From the NCBI GenBank assembly GCA_029448655.1, contig JACCLO010000076.1, forward strand, positions 1 to 40,209: a stretch of DNA of 40,209 nt, in the 5' to 3' direction. The notes beneath the pieces were generated by a model. It saw only the letters and a program-made list of their open reading frames with translations. It was not told the origin of the DNA and ran no database searches. Positions within the stretch are counted from its first letter, which is position 1. Each line of letters starts with the position of its first letter. Of this stretch, positions 1 through 7,639 are shown piece after piece. The position numbers and the translations under genes are program-made. This DNA comes from Wolfiporia cocos. Lineage: Eukaryota > Basidiomycota > Agaricomycetes > Polyporales > Phaeolaceae.

Positions 1-1
1 T

Positions 2-970
2 AGATGTTACATCGATGTTATTCAGAAGGATAACTGGTCATGGTTTCTCCCTACGGCTGAATTCGCGTACAACAACGCGGCTAGTGAGACAACAAAGAAT
101 AGCCCATTCTTTGTCGAACTAGGAAGGCACCCTAATGCAGGACCTACGAATTTACGTCCAACACCATACACGGACCTAAATGTCATTGCTTACGAACGAT
201 GGTCAGCACAAGAACAAGCTAAGGCAGCAATGAAATTGGCTGCTGAACGCTGGTCTTGGTACTACGATCAACATAAGCGCTCGGTACCGTTTAAAGTCGG
301 CGACAAAGTTCTCGTTGACGCCCGTAGCTGGCAAGACTCCGAAAGAAGTCTTAGTCCACGCTATTTGGGACCATTTAGGATAATTGAACAATTATCTCCG
401 GTCACCTTTAGGGTACACATGGACGAGCAATACAGGGCTTACCACCCAGTATTCCACGCTTCCAAGTTGGTCATGTACAAGGACCCGGTGCATCAGAAAA
501 AACCAGAGCCTCAACCAGAAATGGTCGACGGCGAGGAATTATGGGAAGTCGAGAAGATCTTAGATCATCGTCTCCGCGCAGGAAGAGTTGAATACAGAAT
601 CCGATGGAAAGGGATTCGGTATCAATGACGACTCCTGGGTACGCGAAGCCGATCTCGACACGGCATACGACATTCTGCAGGAATACAAGGCTTCACACGC
701 CATTCCAATGCAGGATGTCCCCCTCAGGCGATCAGCTAGAAGGAAAGAAGCAGTTCATGTCTTCGACCCTGACAGCGACGACTGGGAAGCCGACGAATGC
801 ACGTGGCCAGACGACTGGCCGCAGTATCGCGAAGAATTTGCGAAGGATCCTAAGCAGCGCATGGTTAGACACCCCGACGGGGGATGGATGTCAGCTGACA
901 TTAACCAAAACGCGGACTTGAAAATCGTAGTCGGTGAAGGCGGCCGAATGCCGGAAAAAGGGAACCAAGG
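2..970 (+). pseudogene. Ty3/Gypsy chromovirus pol: integrase C-terminal part plus chromodomain, frameshifted
   Basis: The frame beginning at base 2 reads the end of a Ty3/Gypsy integrase: core-end motif WFLPTAEFAYNN, then a C-terminal SH3-like region with FKVGDKVLVD and YLGPFRI, ending in YHPVFHASKL. A chromodomain follows (EVEKILDHR, RIRWKG), which in this clade is thought to guide integration to heterochromatin. Inside the chromodomain, near 610, the reading frame changes by one base: its first half is in one frame and its second half (DDSWVREADLDTAYDIL) in another, so this copy cannot make a normal integrase. An acidic, Trp-rich linker (about 720-960) leads to a dUTPase domain. The reverse transcriptase and 5' LTR lie outside the window. 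Plus-strand orientation agrees with the polypurine tract and LTR that follow. Confidence 0.93.
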
Positions 971-972
971 AC

Positions 973-1343
973 TCGGTTGGGTTTGACCTGTACACTGCAA
1001 CAGGCGACGTTCTGCCAGCTCACGGGCAGGACAGAATACAACACCAAACTGAAGATCCAGGTACCTTTCGGCACTTACGGACGTATCGCCCCCCGCTCTA
1101 GTCTTCGCACGCAAAGGCATAGACGTAATGGGTGGCGTTATCGACCACGATTATCAAGGCGAAGTAATCATCATTCTCCGGAATCACTCCGACATATCTA
1201 TCGATATTCGGGCCGGTGATAAGATTGCTCAGCTCATCTGCGAAGTTGCTAAGGACCCGCACATTACGCTACACGGAAAATCTTACTTTGAAAAGATTAA
1301 ATCCGAGCGCGGTACTGGTGGATTCGGCTCCACAGGAAAGTAA
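973..1343 (+). pseudogene. dUTPase domain fused to the end of the Gypsy polyprotein, broken
   Basis: All five trimeric dUTPase motifs can be recognised, but in three different frames. Motif 1 (GFDLYTATG, near 979-1005) is in the first frame, motif 2 (GRIAPRS, about 1079-1099) in a second, and motifs 3-5 (GVIDHDYQGE at 1131-1163, GDKIAQLI at 1215-1238, GTGGFGSTG at 1312-1338) in a third, ending at a TAA. The family hydrolyses dUTP to dUMP and pyrophosphate and keeps uracil out of new DNA. Motif 5 is the flexible phosphate-binding arm. The position, directly after integrase and chromodomain and before the polypurine tract, marks it as an element-borne enzyme and not the host gene. dUTPase-bearing Gypsy elements have been described from basidiomycetes. 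At least two frameshifts make this copy inactive. Confidence 0.92.
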
Positions 1344-1369
1344 TCGTTCCATTAGGGACAATGAAACCT

Positions 1370-1382
1370 GAAGAGGGGGTAA
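1370..1382 (+). promoter_or_regulatory. Polypurine tract of the Gypsy element
   Basis: GAAGAGGGGGTAA abuts the TGTCACAG start of the LTR at 1383. This is where plus-strand DNA synthesis is primed in LTR elements. The same GGGGGTAA|TGTCACA junction occurs, on the other strand, in the short element at 3117-5015, linking the two as relatives. Confidence 0.85.
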
Positions 1383-2082
1383 TGTCACAGATTTGGGACA
1401 TGCCACTATTTTTCCCGTATTTTTACCTATTTATCTGGTATTTCTACGACCTTGTAGACATTTACGCTGCTAAGCGCCCGTCTACACGTACACGCAACCA
1501 AACAACACGTACACAACGCGGTATACGTCCACCTGTCATAACAACACGTACATAACACGCTTGTACGCGTCAATGACTCAGCGGACTAACCTCCGGTGTC
1601 ACGCGCCTTACTCATATCCCGATACCGGGCTATGTCAGTACAATTGGATAAGCGGCCCGCTCGTTATCACATGCCAATGCCCTTACGATTACTCATATCC
1701 CGATACCGGTATATAAGAATCACATGCATGGCTTACTAACGTAGCTACAGCCACTTCCACAACATGGACCTACGGTCCAAACAAACGATCTTACTGGTGC
1801 GGCCATTACCGGCGCACATGGTCTATTGTAGTTTACGACTTAAGCTAGTATTAGTTATGTCTGCGCACAGACCACCTTCATGTTTGGCTCCCTTACCGGT
1901 AACCAAACAAAGCATGTATATAAGTAGGGCTATCACTGCGGATAAGCCTTAGATTTGTTCTCTGCATTCGCACAGTTACATATCATCTCTGCTTGCGCCC
2001 ACTAGCTCCTCACCAACCTCCAGCAACTCCTTCAAGTCGCTTGTTAGGTTATAGTGTGAGTCCCACAGTCTAGTCTGTGTCA
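1383..2082 (+). repeat. 3' LTR of the dUTPase-bearing Gypsy element (700 bp)
   Basis: The LTR starts TGTCACAGATTTGGG after the polypurine tract and ends in the 3'-terminal hairpin (CCCACAG...CTGTG) and TGTCA at 2082. It holds TATA-like boxes (GTATATAAG near 1710 and TGTATATAAGTAGG near 1916). The second is followed by an imperfect stem GGCTATC...GGATAAGCC, the same layout as in the other LTRs here. Several short palindromes with a CCATTACCGG core occur in its U3 part. The matching 5' LTR lies left of the window, so age and target duplication cannot be read. Confidence 0.85.
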
Positions 2083-2764
2083 GTCATGCCCCATGACACG
2101 TCCGGCTTGCAACCGTACCACGTCATAACCTACGTCATGGACTAGACCTACGGTCTTGTCCAGACTATGATATCATCATGATGTCACCACCATCATATGT
2201 CTAGGTCCCGACCTATGTATAGACACATGGCACCATACTGGCATCATACCCTCGTCATCAGTCTAGCCCTCGGGCTTACGACCAATGGCACTAATGGCTC
2301 GGCGCTCCGCCTTAGTCATTCCCCGGGATACAGCCTATGGCAGTTACCCCTCAAGACTCGGCCTTCGGCCTTGTCGTCATACTGGTCTCAACCGCCCCCA
2401 TGTGAATGTCTACAGGTAATATGATAGGTTCGCCATTACCGGCTTACCACGGTCTATTTCTAGCACAATCACACATCTATGCCTTATGCCGATACCGTAC
2501 CAGTATCACATGCTAACCCTTCTATTCGTAGATGGATCTTCCTTCCGTTGATGGTTACTCAGCCACAACGCCATACTAGGTACATACTGTATAGTAGTAC
2601 CAAACATGTATATAAGATAGGGACTAAGCGTCCTATACGTCTTAGTTCTATTCTTCTAGGCTATGCGCCTAAGAATCCTCTCACTTAGCTGCACTAGAAT
2701 AGTCTACCTTACCTCCCTCCCCACTGGAGGATAAGTGGTGAGTCCCACAGACTGTTCTGTGTCA
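2083..2764 (+). repeat. Remainder of an older LTR into which the Gypsy element inserted
   Basis: The sequence has an LTR core promoter (CATGTATATAAGATAGG near 2605), a stem ACTAAG...CTTAGT after it, a second small stem AGGC...GCCT, and the terminal hairpin CACAGA-CTGT-TCTGTG before TGTCA at 2764. Its 5' end is not seen to the left. The simplest reading is that the Gypsy element (LTR end at 2082) sits inside it, so its start would lie beyond the window. The next bases, GCATG, may be its target duplication. Confidence 0.65.
2140..2375. repeat. Array of five short imperfect palindromes
   Basis: Five hairpin units recur about every 40-60 bases: TAGACCTACGGTCTTG, TAGGTCCCGACCTATG, TAGCCCTCGGGCTTAC, CGGCGCTCCGCCTTAG and CGGCCTTCGGCCTTGT. 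Each has a 4-bp stem and 2-4-base loop in a shared frame (pyrimidine-rich entry, TTA/TTG exit), while the stem bases differ between units. A related unit, GGACCTACGGTCC, occurs once in the younger LTR near 1764. The role is unknown; it may be a U3 regulatory array. Confidence 0.6.
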
Positions 2765-2769
2765 GCATG

Positions 2770-2951
2770 TATATATACTGGAACAGTCTGAGCGTTACAA
2801 CTCAGTTCTGTTCTCCTCGATATTGAGCTACTGCCTAACAAGCAACCTCATCGCTCATACACTTTTACTTGCTATCTCTTCTTGTGTGTGTATACCTCTA
2901 AGCCGCCCTCAAGAAACACTATTAGTGAGTATTAGGTTTGGGTTTGTGTCA
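2770..2951 (+). repeat. 3' part of a third LTR, cut just upstream of its TATA box
   Basis: It begins with TATATATACTGG, followed by the stem CTGAG...CTCAG, and runs to a TTTGTGTCA terminus at 2951. The upstream U3 part is missing where the neighbouring LTR ends at 2764. GCATG between them is the likely duplicated target, so the older LTR appears to have been hit directly at its core promoter. Confidence 0.6.
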
Positions 2952-3111
2952 CCGTGATCCGTGATCGGGATTGGGTTGCCAGCCAATAGCAGTAAAGCCT
3001 GTTGGCTATACTTAGCTATGGTGCCATAGTTGCATGAGCATGGTGTGCTCATGATGTCATAGGCAGTGTGCCTTGATGATGTAGTGGTCTAGCTAGACTG
3101 GCTAGACTGGG
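2952..3111. other. Unassigned spacer between repeats
   Basis: There is no coding pattern. A tandem CTAGACTGG motif (near 3090-3110) and a GTGATC(C/G) doublet are visible. It is probably older repeat DNA that received the element at 3117. Confidence 0.4.
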
Positions 3112-3116
3112 TGACG

Positions 3117-3675
3117 TGACACAAACTCACAGGTTTGTGGGACCCTGGCTACAGGGGAGTCCCTAGACGTCCTACAAGGCGGTGTGCTAACCGCAAGGCA
3201 GCCAGTCGGCTGTATCCCCAAGGGGGAACTCCTAAGGCGACCAAGAGGGAAGACACACAGACGAGCAAGTCGTGGAGGGCCCCCGGGGCAGAGACGCACA
3301 CAAACGCAGATGAGAAAGGAGCCTAAGCTCAGTTGTCGAGAATCCTAAAGATGGGGAAGTAAGTCCCCATCTTGTCGTACTTATACATGGGGAGCTGACC
3401 AGTAATGGTCGCCCTAAAGTCGCGGCCTGTGCGCAGTAACTAAGAGGGCACATGATAATGTAGCTACCTGTAACGACATGTGACGGTGTGACCATAACGT
3501 GAGTACCTAAGGTGCGCGCTACCCTACAGCGCTAACCTACAGTCAGATGATCTAAATAGAGTCCTGGACGGGCGCTGGAGGTGGCTGAGGATCAGGGAAG
3601 CGCGCGCGCACCTAGCGGCGCCTGTAATACCTATAGCGAAGGAATGTAGAACCCCCCACTGGGAATTCTGTGACA
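3117..3675 (-). repeat. 3' LTR of the non-autonomous element
   Basis: On the minus strand it runs from TGTCACAGAATTCCC to GTTTGTGTCA. It carries TATAAG (3380-3384 region), the promoter stem AGATGGGG...CCCCATCT, a downstream stem GAGC-TTAG-GCTC, the terminal hairpin CACAAAC...GTTTGTG and a U3 palindrome GACCA-TTAC-TGGTC. Open frames inside it are chance readings, repeated exactly in the other copies. Confidence 0.93.
3349..3392 (-). promoter_or_regulatory. LTR core promoter with conserved stem-loop
   Basis: On the minus strand CATGTATAAGTA is followed about 15 bases later by AGATGGGG-ACTTACTT-CCCCATCT. TATA-to-stem spacing places the transcription start within or next to the stem. The same arrangement occurs in at least twelve LTRs in this window (for example 5574-5595, 7065-7085, 11089-11112, 12234-12254 and 13564-13583). 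Confidence 0.7.
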
Positions 3676-3697
3676 TTACCCCCCCTCTCAAAAAACG
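3676..3697 (-). promoter_or_regulatory. Polypurine tract of the non-autonomous element
   Basis: The minus strand reads TTTTTTGAGAGGGGGGGTAA immediately before the LTR start TGTCACAG. This is the priming site for plus-strand synthesis and matches the Gypsy element's tract at 1370-1382. Confidence 0.85.
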
Positions 3698-4442
3698 TCG
3701 TCCCGACGTTGTACCTAGAACCTACGACGCTACATTCCTTTGGTTAAGTTTTGATGGCTGGCACCTGTCGTCTCCCAGGTGGAAGTTCCAGTCATCGGCG
3801 GTCCTGTCCGCCAGTGGGTGTGCGAAGGAAGGTGACCATGCAGGAGACATTGGAGAGCCCGGCGACCCCTGTTTCCTTACATGCCTGACGTGAGCGAGTG
3901 AGGCGGGCTAGCGGTGAGCGCAGAGGCTACGTGGGATAGGGTACCACCCCCATTCCTAGTGTACGCCGACTTGGCTCCGCGTGACGCGCCGACCTCCGAC
4001 TATGCTGGGCCCTCGTCGATTAAGTACCTAGTCGATTTTCTATATTCATCTTGTTGACCGTCGGTGTGGGGTTGGGAGACCCTCGCGGGTTCCCTTCGCA
4101 TACCCACAGGTCAAGGATCTTGAGCTGACTCCTGCCGCCCAGGGATAATGGCCGAGGTGCCCTAGACCTCCACACGCGCATGCATTCCCTTTGCAGGGGT
4201 GATGGCGGCGGGTCCTCAAACGGGGCTTACCCTGGTTGATCCCGCTACCCTGTGTTCATGGGGGGCGGTCTTGATTTTTGCTCCTCGCGGCCGCTTTGCC
4301 AGGTGTAACGCTTAGATGGGGGCTCGTAAATCTACGGACCTCTGGGTCTTCTCCCAAGAGGCTGCCCCGCCGCGTTGCCTTGGCGACCTGCGAGTGAAAA
4401 ACCCTCGGCCCCAGCGCAAGTGGCGCCGGAGGGGAGGTAAAA

Positions 4443-4455
4443 CATCTTTAGGATT
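4443..4455 (-). promoter_or_regulatory. Primer-binding region complementary to the element's own LTR (self-priming)
   Basis: One base inside the 5' LTR end, the minus strand reads AATCCTAAAGATG. Its exact 13-nt complement, CATCTTTAGGATT, is in both LTRs directly overlapping the 3' arm of the promoter stem (plus-strand positions 3341-3353 and 4681-4693). No match to a tRNA 3' end is evident. In Tf1/sushi-group elements the 5' end of the mRNA folds back on the primer site in this way. That this element does so is inference. Confidence 0.7.
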
Positions 4456-4456
4456 A

Positions 4457-5015
4457 TGACACAAACTCACAGGTTTGTGGGACCCTGGCTACAGGGGAGT
4501 CCCTAGACGTCCTACAAGGCGGTGTGCTAACCGCAAGGCAGCCAGTCGGCTGTATCCCCAAGGGGGAACTCCTAAGGCGACCAAGAGGGAAGACACACAG
4601 ACGAGCAAGTCGTGGAGGGCCCCCGGGGCAGAGACGCACACAAACGCAGATGAGAAAGGAGCCTAAGCTCAGTTGTCGAGAATCCTAAAGATGGGGAAGT
4701 AAGTCCCCATCTTGTCGTACTTATACATGGGGAGCTGACCAGTAATGGTCGCCCTAAAGTCGCGGCCTGTGCGCAGTAACTAAGAGGGCACATGATAATG
4801 TAGCTACCTGTAACGACATGTGACGGTGTGACCATAACGTGAGTACCTAAGGTGCGCGCTACCCTACAGCGCTAACCTACAGTCAGATGATCTAAATAGA
4901 GTCCTGGACGGGCGCTGGAGGTGGCTGAGGATCAGGGAAGCGCGCGCGCACCTAGCGGCGCCTGTAATACCTATAGCGAAGGAATGTAGAACCCCCCACT
5001 GGGAATTCTGTGACA
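4457..5015 (-). repeat. 5' LTR of the non-autonomous element
   Basis: It is base-for-base the same as 3117-3675 as far as can be read, which implies little time since insertion. The promoter that would drive the element's RNA is here (TATAAG near 4720, minus strand). Confidence 0.93.
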
Positions 5016-5020
5016 TGACG

Positions 5021-5335
5021 TAGTGGTGACGTGTCTGTCATGGTGACATATGTCGTGACTTGCTTCTGGTGTTATCCATGTGGATTGATAGGCCGCGTGG
5101 TTGATAGAAGAGCTTGACTAATAGTCTATGACTAGCGTGTCGCATGTGTCGTATCAGCTTAATAGTGTGTAAGTACCTTGTGTAAGTGATAAGGGTTGGC
5201 AATGGGATAAGTCCCTGATAACTGATAGGTAGACGTATAAATCCTAGAATAATTGCTATAAATAGCAGAAAAATGGCCATGTCCTGTAAATACTGTGACA
5301 TGGCACAGACTAGTCAGTCTTAATGATGCAGCAAG
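5021..5335. other. Unassigned repeat-like spacer
   Basis: AT-rich DNA with GTGACA/TGTCA-like fragments and a possible degraded hairpin (CACAGACTAGTCAGTCT near 5305), but no LTR ends with a target duplication and no credible gene. Confidence 0.35.
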
Positions 5336-5735
5336 TGTCACAGATTTTGGGTCCCCTTCAGTAATCAAACCAAGGCACTAGTGGTACTGAAGTCACATGA
5401 TGGTTTGGCCCTCATCAGGTAGTATAGCGGTATAACATCTAGCATAGCGTGGCACCCTAGAGGCACATGACTTGCTTACATATACAGAGGCTGTGTAGAT
5501 AGTGCATGGACCCTTACGTTAGGGTAGGCCCTAAGGCCCACCTGCGCTCATCCTCATGTATATATAGTATGTCGTCTGAGGCTTACACCTCAGACTTGTC
5601 AATCTCGTTGTTGGGGGCGTTTCCCCTCTTAGCTGGCATTCTTAGTCTTGCTGGTCTTGTGTGCCCACCTCGCCTCGCTATGGCCCCAAGGCCCCTTAGC
5701 AACTAGGTGTTGTACTCTACCTATTCGGTATTGGG
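5336..5735 (+). repeat. Solo LTR, 3'-truncated
   Basis: It starts TGTCACAGATTTTGGG, nearly the same as the Gypsy LTR at 1383. It has CATGTATATATAG, the stem GTCTGAGG-CTTACA-CCTCAGAC (5574-5595) and the second stem GGGG...CCCC. No terminal hairpin or CA end is found, and the left flank GCAAG is not repeated on the right, so the 3' end is deleted. Confidence 0.75.
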
Positions 5736-5744
5736 GGTATATTA

Positions 5745-6473
5745 GATGGTAGTGAGCCTATGCCACTTTGTGACAAGCTCCTTGTAATCCTTAGTGACCT
5801 TGTTGTCTAGCAATGCTTTACAAATCTCTCGGAGTATCGGTTCATCCAATTCTGGCACCACATGGGAGGTATCAAGAGCCATTGCCATGAACTCTCGCTC
5901 GAAAAATTCTGTCACAAATCTAGGTCACGCTAGATACTAGGACGTTATGGAGCAGTAACTAGGGTATATTCCCCCTAAGGTGGTGACCTGAATACAATAG
6001 GCACCAAGCATGGGAATATGAACTGCAGATATAGCCGGACCCTTGATAACAGCCAAGCTGTTATCATAGCCCTTTTGGGGGAGTGGCTATATTGCCACTC
6101 ATGAGCACATTGCATTGGGTCCATGGTGCGTCTTGTGATATCAGTCCTGCACTTCCATAATTGACATCCAATGTGCTGCTTGACATGCTCACCACACTTG
6201 GCATGCCAAACCAGTACTCACACCTGATTGGCTAGTGTACATCATCAGGTGATAAGTTAGTTGTAGTAATTGGCACAAGATTGACAACAGAAAGTGTGCC
6301 CAGCGTCTGCAGACAATTCTCCTTCAGTGATGGGGGTAGCAGAACAGTGTTGAACTTTGGCACCTTGAGCTTCTCCATTCCCACACCTGGCCTGTGTCAA
6401 CCATTGCATCTCTGGGGATTTGCATACTCAGCCTCACTCTCATTCTCATACACATTCAATGAGGGCTTGTGTG
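5745..6473 (-). pseudogene. Degraded coding region of unknown function, split by repeats
   Basis: Minus-strand segments look protein-coding but are interrupted. One (about 6473-6240) contains FNTVLLPPSLKENCLQTLG; another (6230-6090) contains WFGMPSVVSMSSSTLDVNYG; a third (5909-5745) contains EFFEREFMAMALDTSHVVPE. A TGA and a frame change separate parts of the first segment. The small LTR-like repeat at 5910 lies between the second and third. Upstream the same ancestral region probably continues at 7441-7460 and then beyond the MULE at 13058, because removing the MULE and one 10-bp duplication joins open frame on both sides (HLDIQYEPDPLMCELTQ). The family is not recognised; it could be a host gene or another transposon's ORF. 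Confidence 0.45.
5910..6088 (+). repeat. Small LTR-like repeat (family of the 14337-14571 copy), truncated
   Basis: It starts TGTCACAAATCTAGG and contains GTGCC/GGCACC...TGGGAATATGAACT and the perfect stem TGATAACAGC-CAA-GCTGTTATCA (about 6042-6064). The copy at 14337-14571 has, on the minus strand, the same order with stem CTATAACAGC...GCTGTTATAG. The 3' terminus is not identified. Confidence 0.55.
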
Positions 6474-7436
6474 TGTCACAGATTCTGAAAAGAGGTACCC
6501 CCCCCCTGTCTCAAACCCACGTTCTTGGGTAGTACCCCATCATGTGTCTTTGTATGGACTTAGCAGTGTAGCGTAATGGTACAGGTCGCCCCACCCATAG
6601 ATGGTCACATGGTCAGTAGCTTAGATACTACAGCACATGACTTAGGTAGCACTCAGCAATACGCACAGACCCTGCCTTTAGGGTGGGTCTCTAGTATACA
6701 GTGACAGTGTTCCTCATGTACTTAAGCTGTGACACTCTGGGGCTTACTCCCCAGAGTGTCACAGATATATTACTGTTGAATTCACCCTCACTATAGCTTT
6801 ATGAGCACTGCTGTACATGCATGTGCCCCTCTACACTATGGTATTCCTCTCCCCTTCGTCCTGTAGTTACTGTAACAACCCTGCACCACTCGTCGATCAG
6901 CGCCCTTAGGGTAGGCGCACGTGCCTCTACCCATAACATGGTCACACTTTCATTACATACTCATGACTAGTTACTGTTATGCCTGACCTCATAGTTACTG
7001 CGCACAGATCAGCACTTCAGGGTAGACACACTAGCGTACACGCAGATGTATATAAAGTATGACAAATGAGGCCTTATGCCTCATTCTTAGGATTTTTGGC
7101 AATTGGGCCTAACCAGCCCCTTTCATTCTCTATGGCTATGGGCCACTCTGCTGTGCTGCTCATCTGACTTGACTGGACAAATGCCACAACCCCTAGCTGT
7201 CATCCCTCTAACTGAGCACCCAGAGTCAACGACAATACTAGGACACGCCAGCAGGCATATACGAGATCCCCAGCAGGGCCAGTCCCACAGACACAGGGTA
7301 TGTCTGTGTCACAGAGCTGTTATTCTCGATGATGAGGCTTGTCCTCTCTTTACTCCAAGTCTTATGCATGCTAGTCCAAGGGTTCTGCTCTATGTGACAA
7401 CTCTAGATGACGGTACACCCTTGGCATTTTGTGTCA
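6474..7436 (+). repeat. Solo LTR interrupted by another LTR
   Basis: It starts TGTCACAGATTCTG at 6474 and ends TTTTGTGTCA at 7436. The flanks GTGTG (6469-6473 and 7437-7441) are a perfect 5-bp duplication. Its promoter (CATGTACTTAAG, stem CTCTGGGG-CTTACT-CCCCAGAG at 6735-6756) is split from its 3' half by the insertion 6757-7311. Without the insert its length would be about 403 bp. Confidence 0.9.
6757..7311 (+). repeat. Solo LTR nested in the promoter stem of another LTR (555 bp)
   Basis: It runs from TGTCACAGATAT to GTCTGTGTCA, flanked by CAGAG on both sides (6752-6756 and 7312-7316). It has TATATAAAG, the stem AATGAGGC-CTTAT-GCCTCATT (7065-7085), the second stem GGGC...GCCC and the terminal hairpin CACAGACA...TGTCTGTG. 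The insertion point is the last base of the host LTR's promoter stem. Confidence 0.93.
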
Positions 7437-7470
7437 GTGTGAGCTCACACATGAGAGGGTCTGGCTCATA

Positions 7471-7560
7471 ACTTGAGGTTAATGTCCCAGCGAGTTTGCA
7501 TGGCATTTATAAACTCTGCTGTGGCTGGTGCACTGATGCTGTGGATGGGTGCTTAGTGCA
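7471..7560 (+). repeat. Left terminal inverted repeat of the MULE
   Basis: It matches the complement of 12955-13047 with scattered differences. Shared blocks include TTGAGGTTAATGTCCCAGC, AGTTTGCATG, GTGGCTGGTGCAC and GGGTGCTTAG/GGGCGCTTAG. Long terminal repeats of about 90 bp suit a MULE. Confidence 0.85.
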
Positions 7561-7639
7561 CACCACACCATGCACAAGTTAACTACTAGAGGGGCAATGC
7601 AGGTATGCGCACAAGCTTTAGTCTTATTACTAGCATATA

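Larger units (their letters stand above)
3117..5015 (-). mobile_element. Complete non-autonomous LTR retroelement (TRIM/LARD-like), 1,899 bp
   Basis: Two 559-bp LTRs, identical by eye, flank a 781-bp non-coding interior. The host bases TGACG are present on both sides (3112-3116 and 5016-5020), a perfect 5-bp target duplication, so the insertion is complete and recent. On the minus strand the order is 5' LTR (5015 to 4457), primer-binding region, GC-rich interior without an open frame, polypurine tract, and 3' LTR (3675 to 3117). It encodes no protein, so it must borrow reverse transcriptase and integrase. The shared polypurine/LTR junction points to relatives of the Gypsy element at the left edge. 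A perfect hairpin AACGTCG-TCC-CGACGTT (near 3697-3713) lies just before the polypurine tract. Confidence 0.95.

Noticed and set aside
3102..3326. Open frames repeated exactly at 3135-3326, 4475-4666 and (complement) 16183-16374
   Set aside because: They lie inside LTR copies; the repetition comes from the LTR, and the peptides have no motif.
3676..4456. Possible gene inside the short LTR element
   Set aside because: No frame longer than a few dozen codons on either strand; it is a GC-rich non-coding interior.
6730..6762. A longer 14-bp stem beginning GTGACACTCTGGGG that includes the start of the nested LTR
   Set aside because: The outer six pairs arise because the nested LTR starts TGTCAC next to a GTGACA already common at this place; only the inner eight pairs belong to the original LTR.
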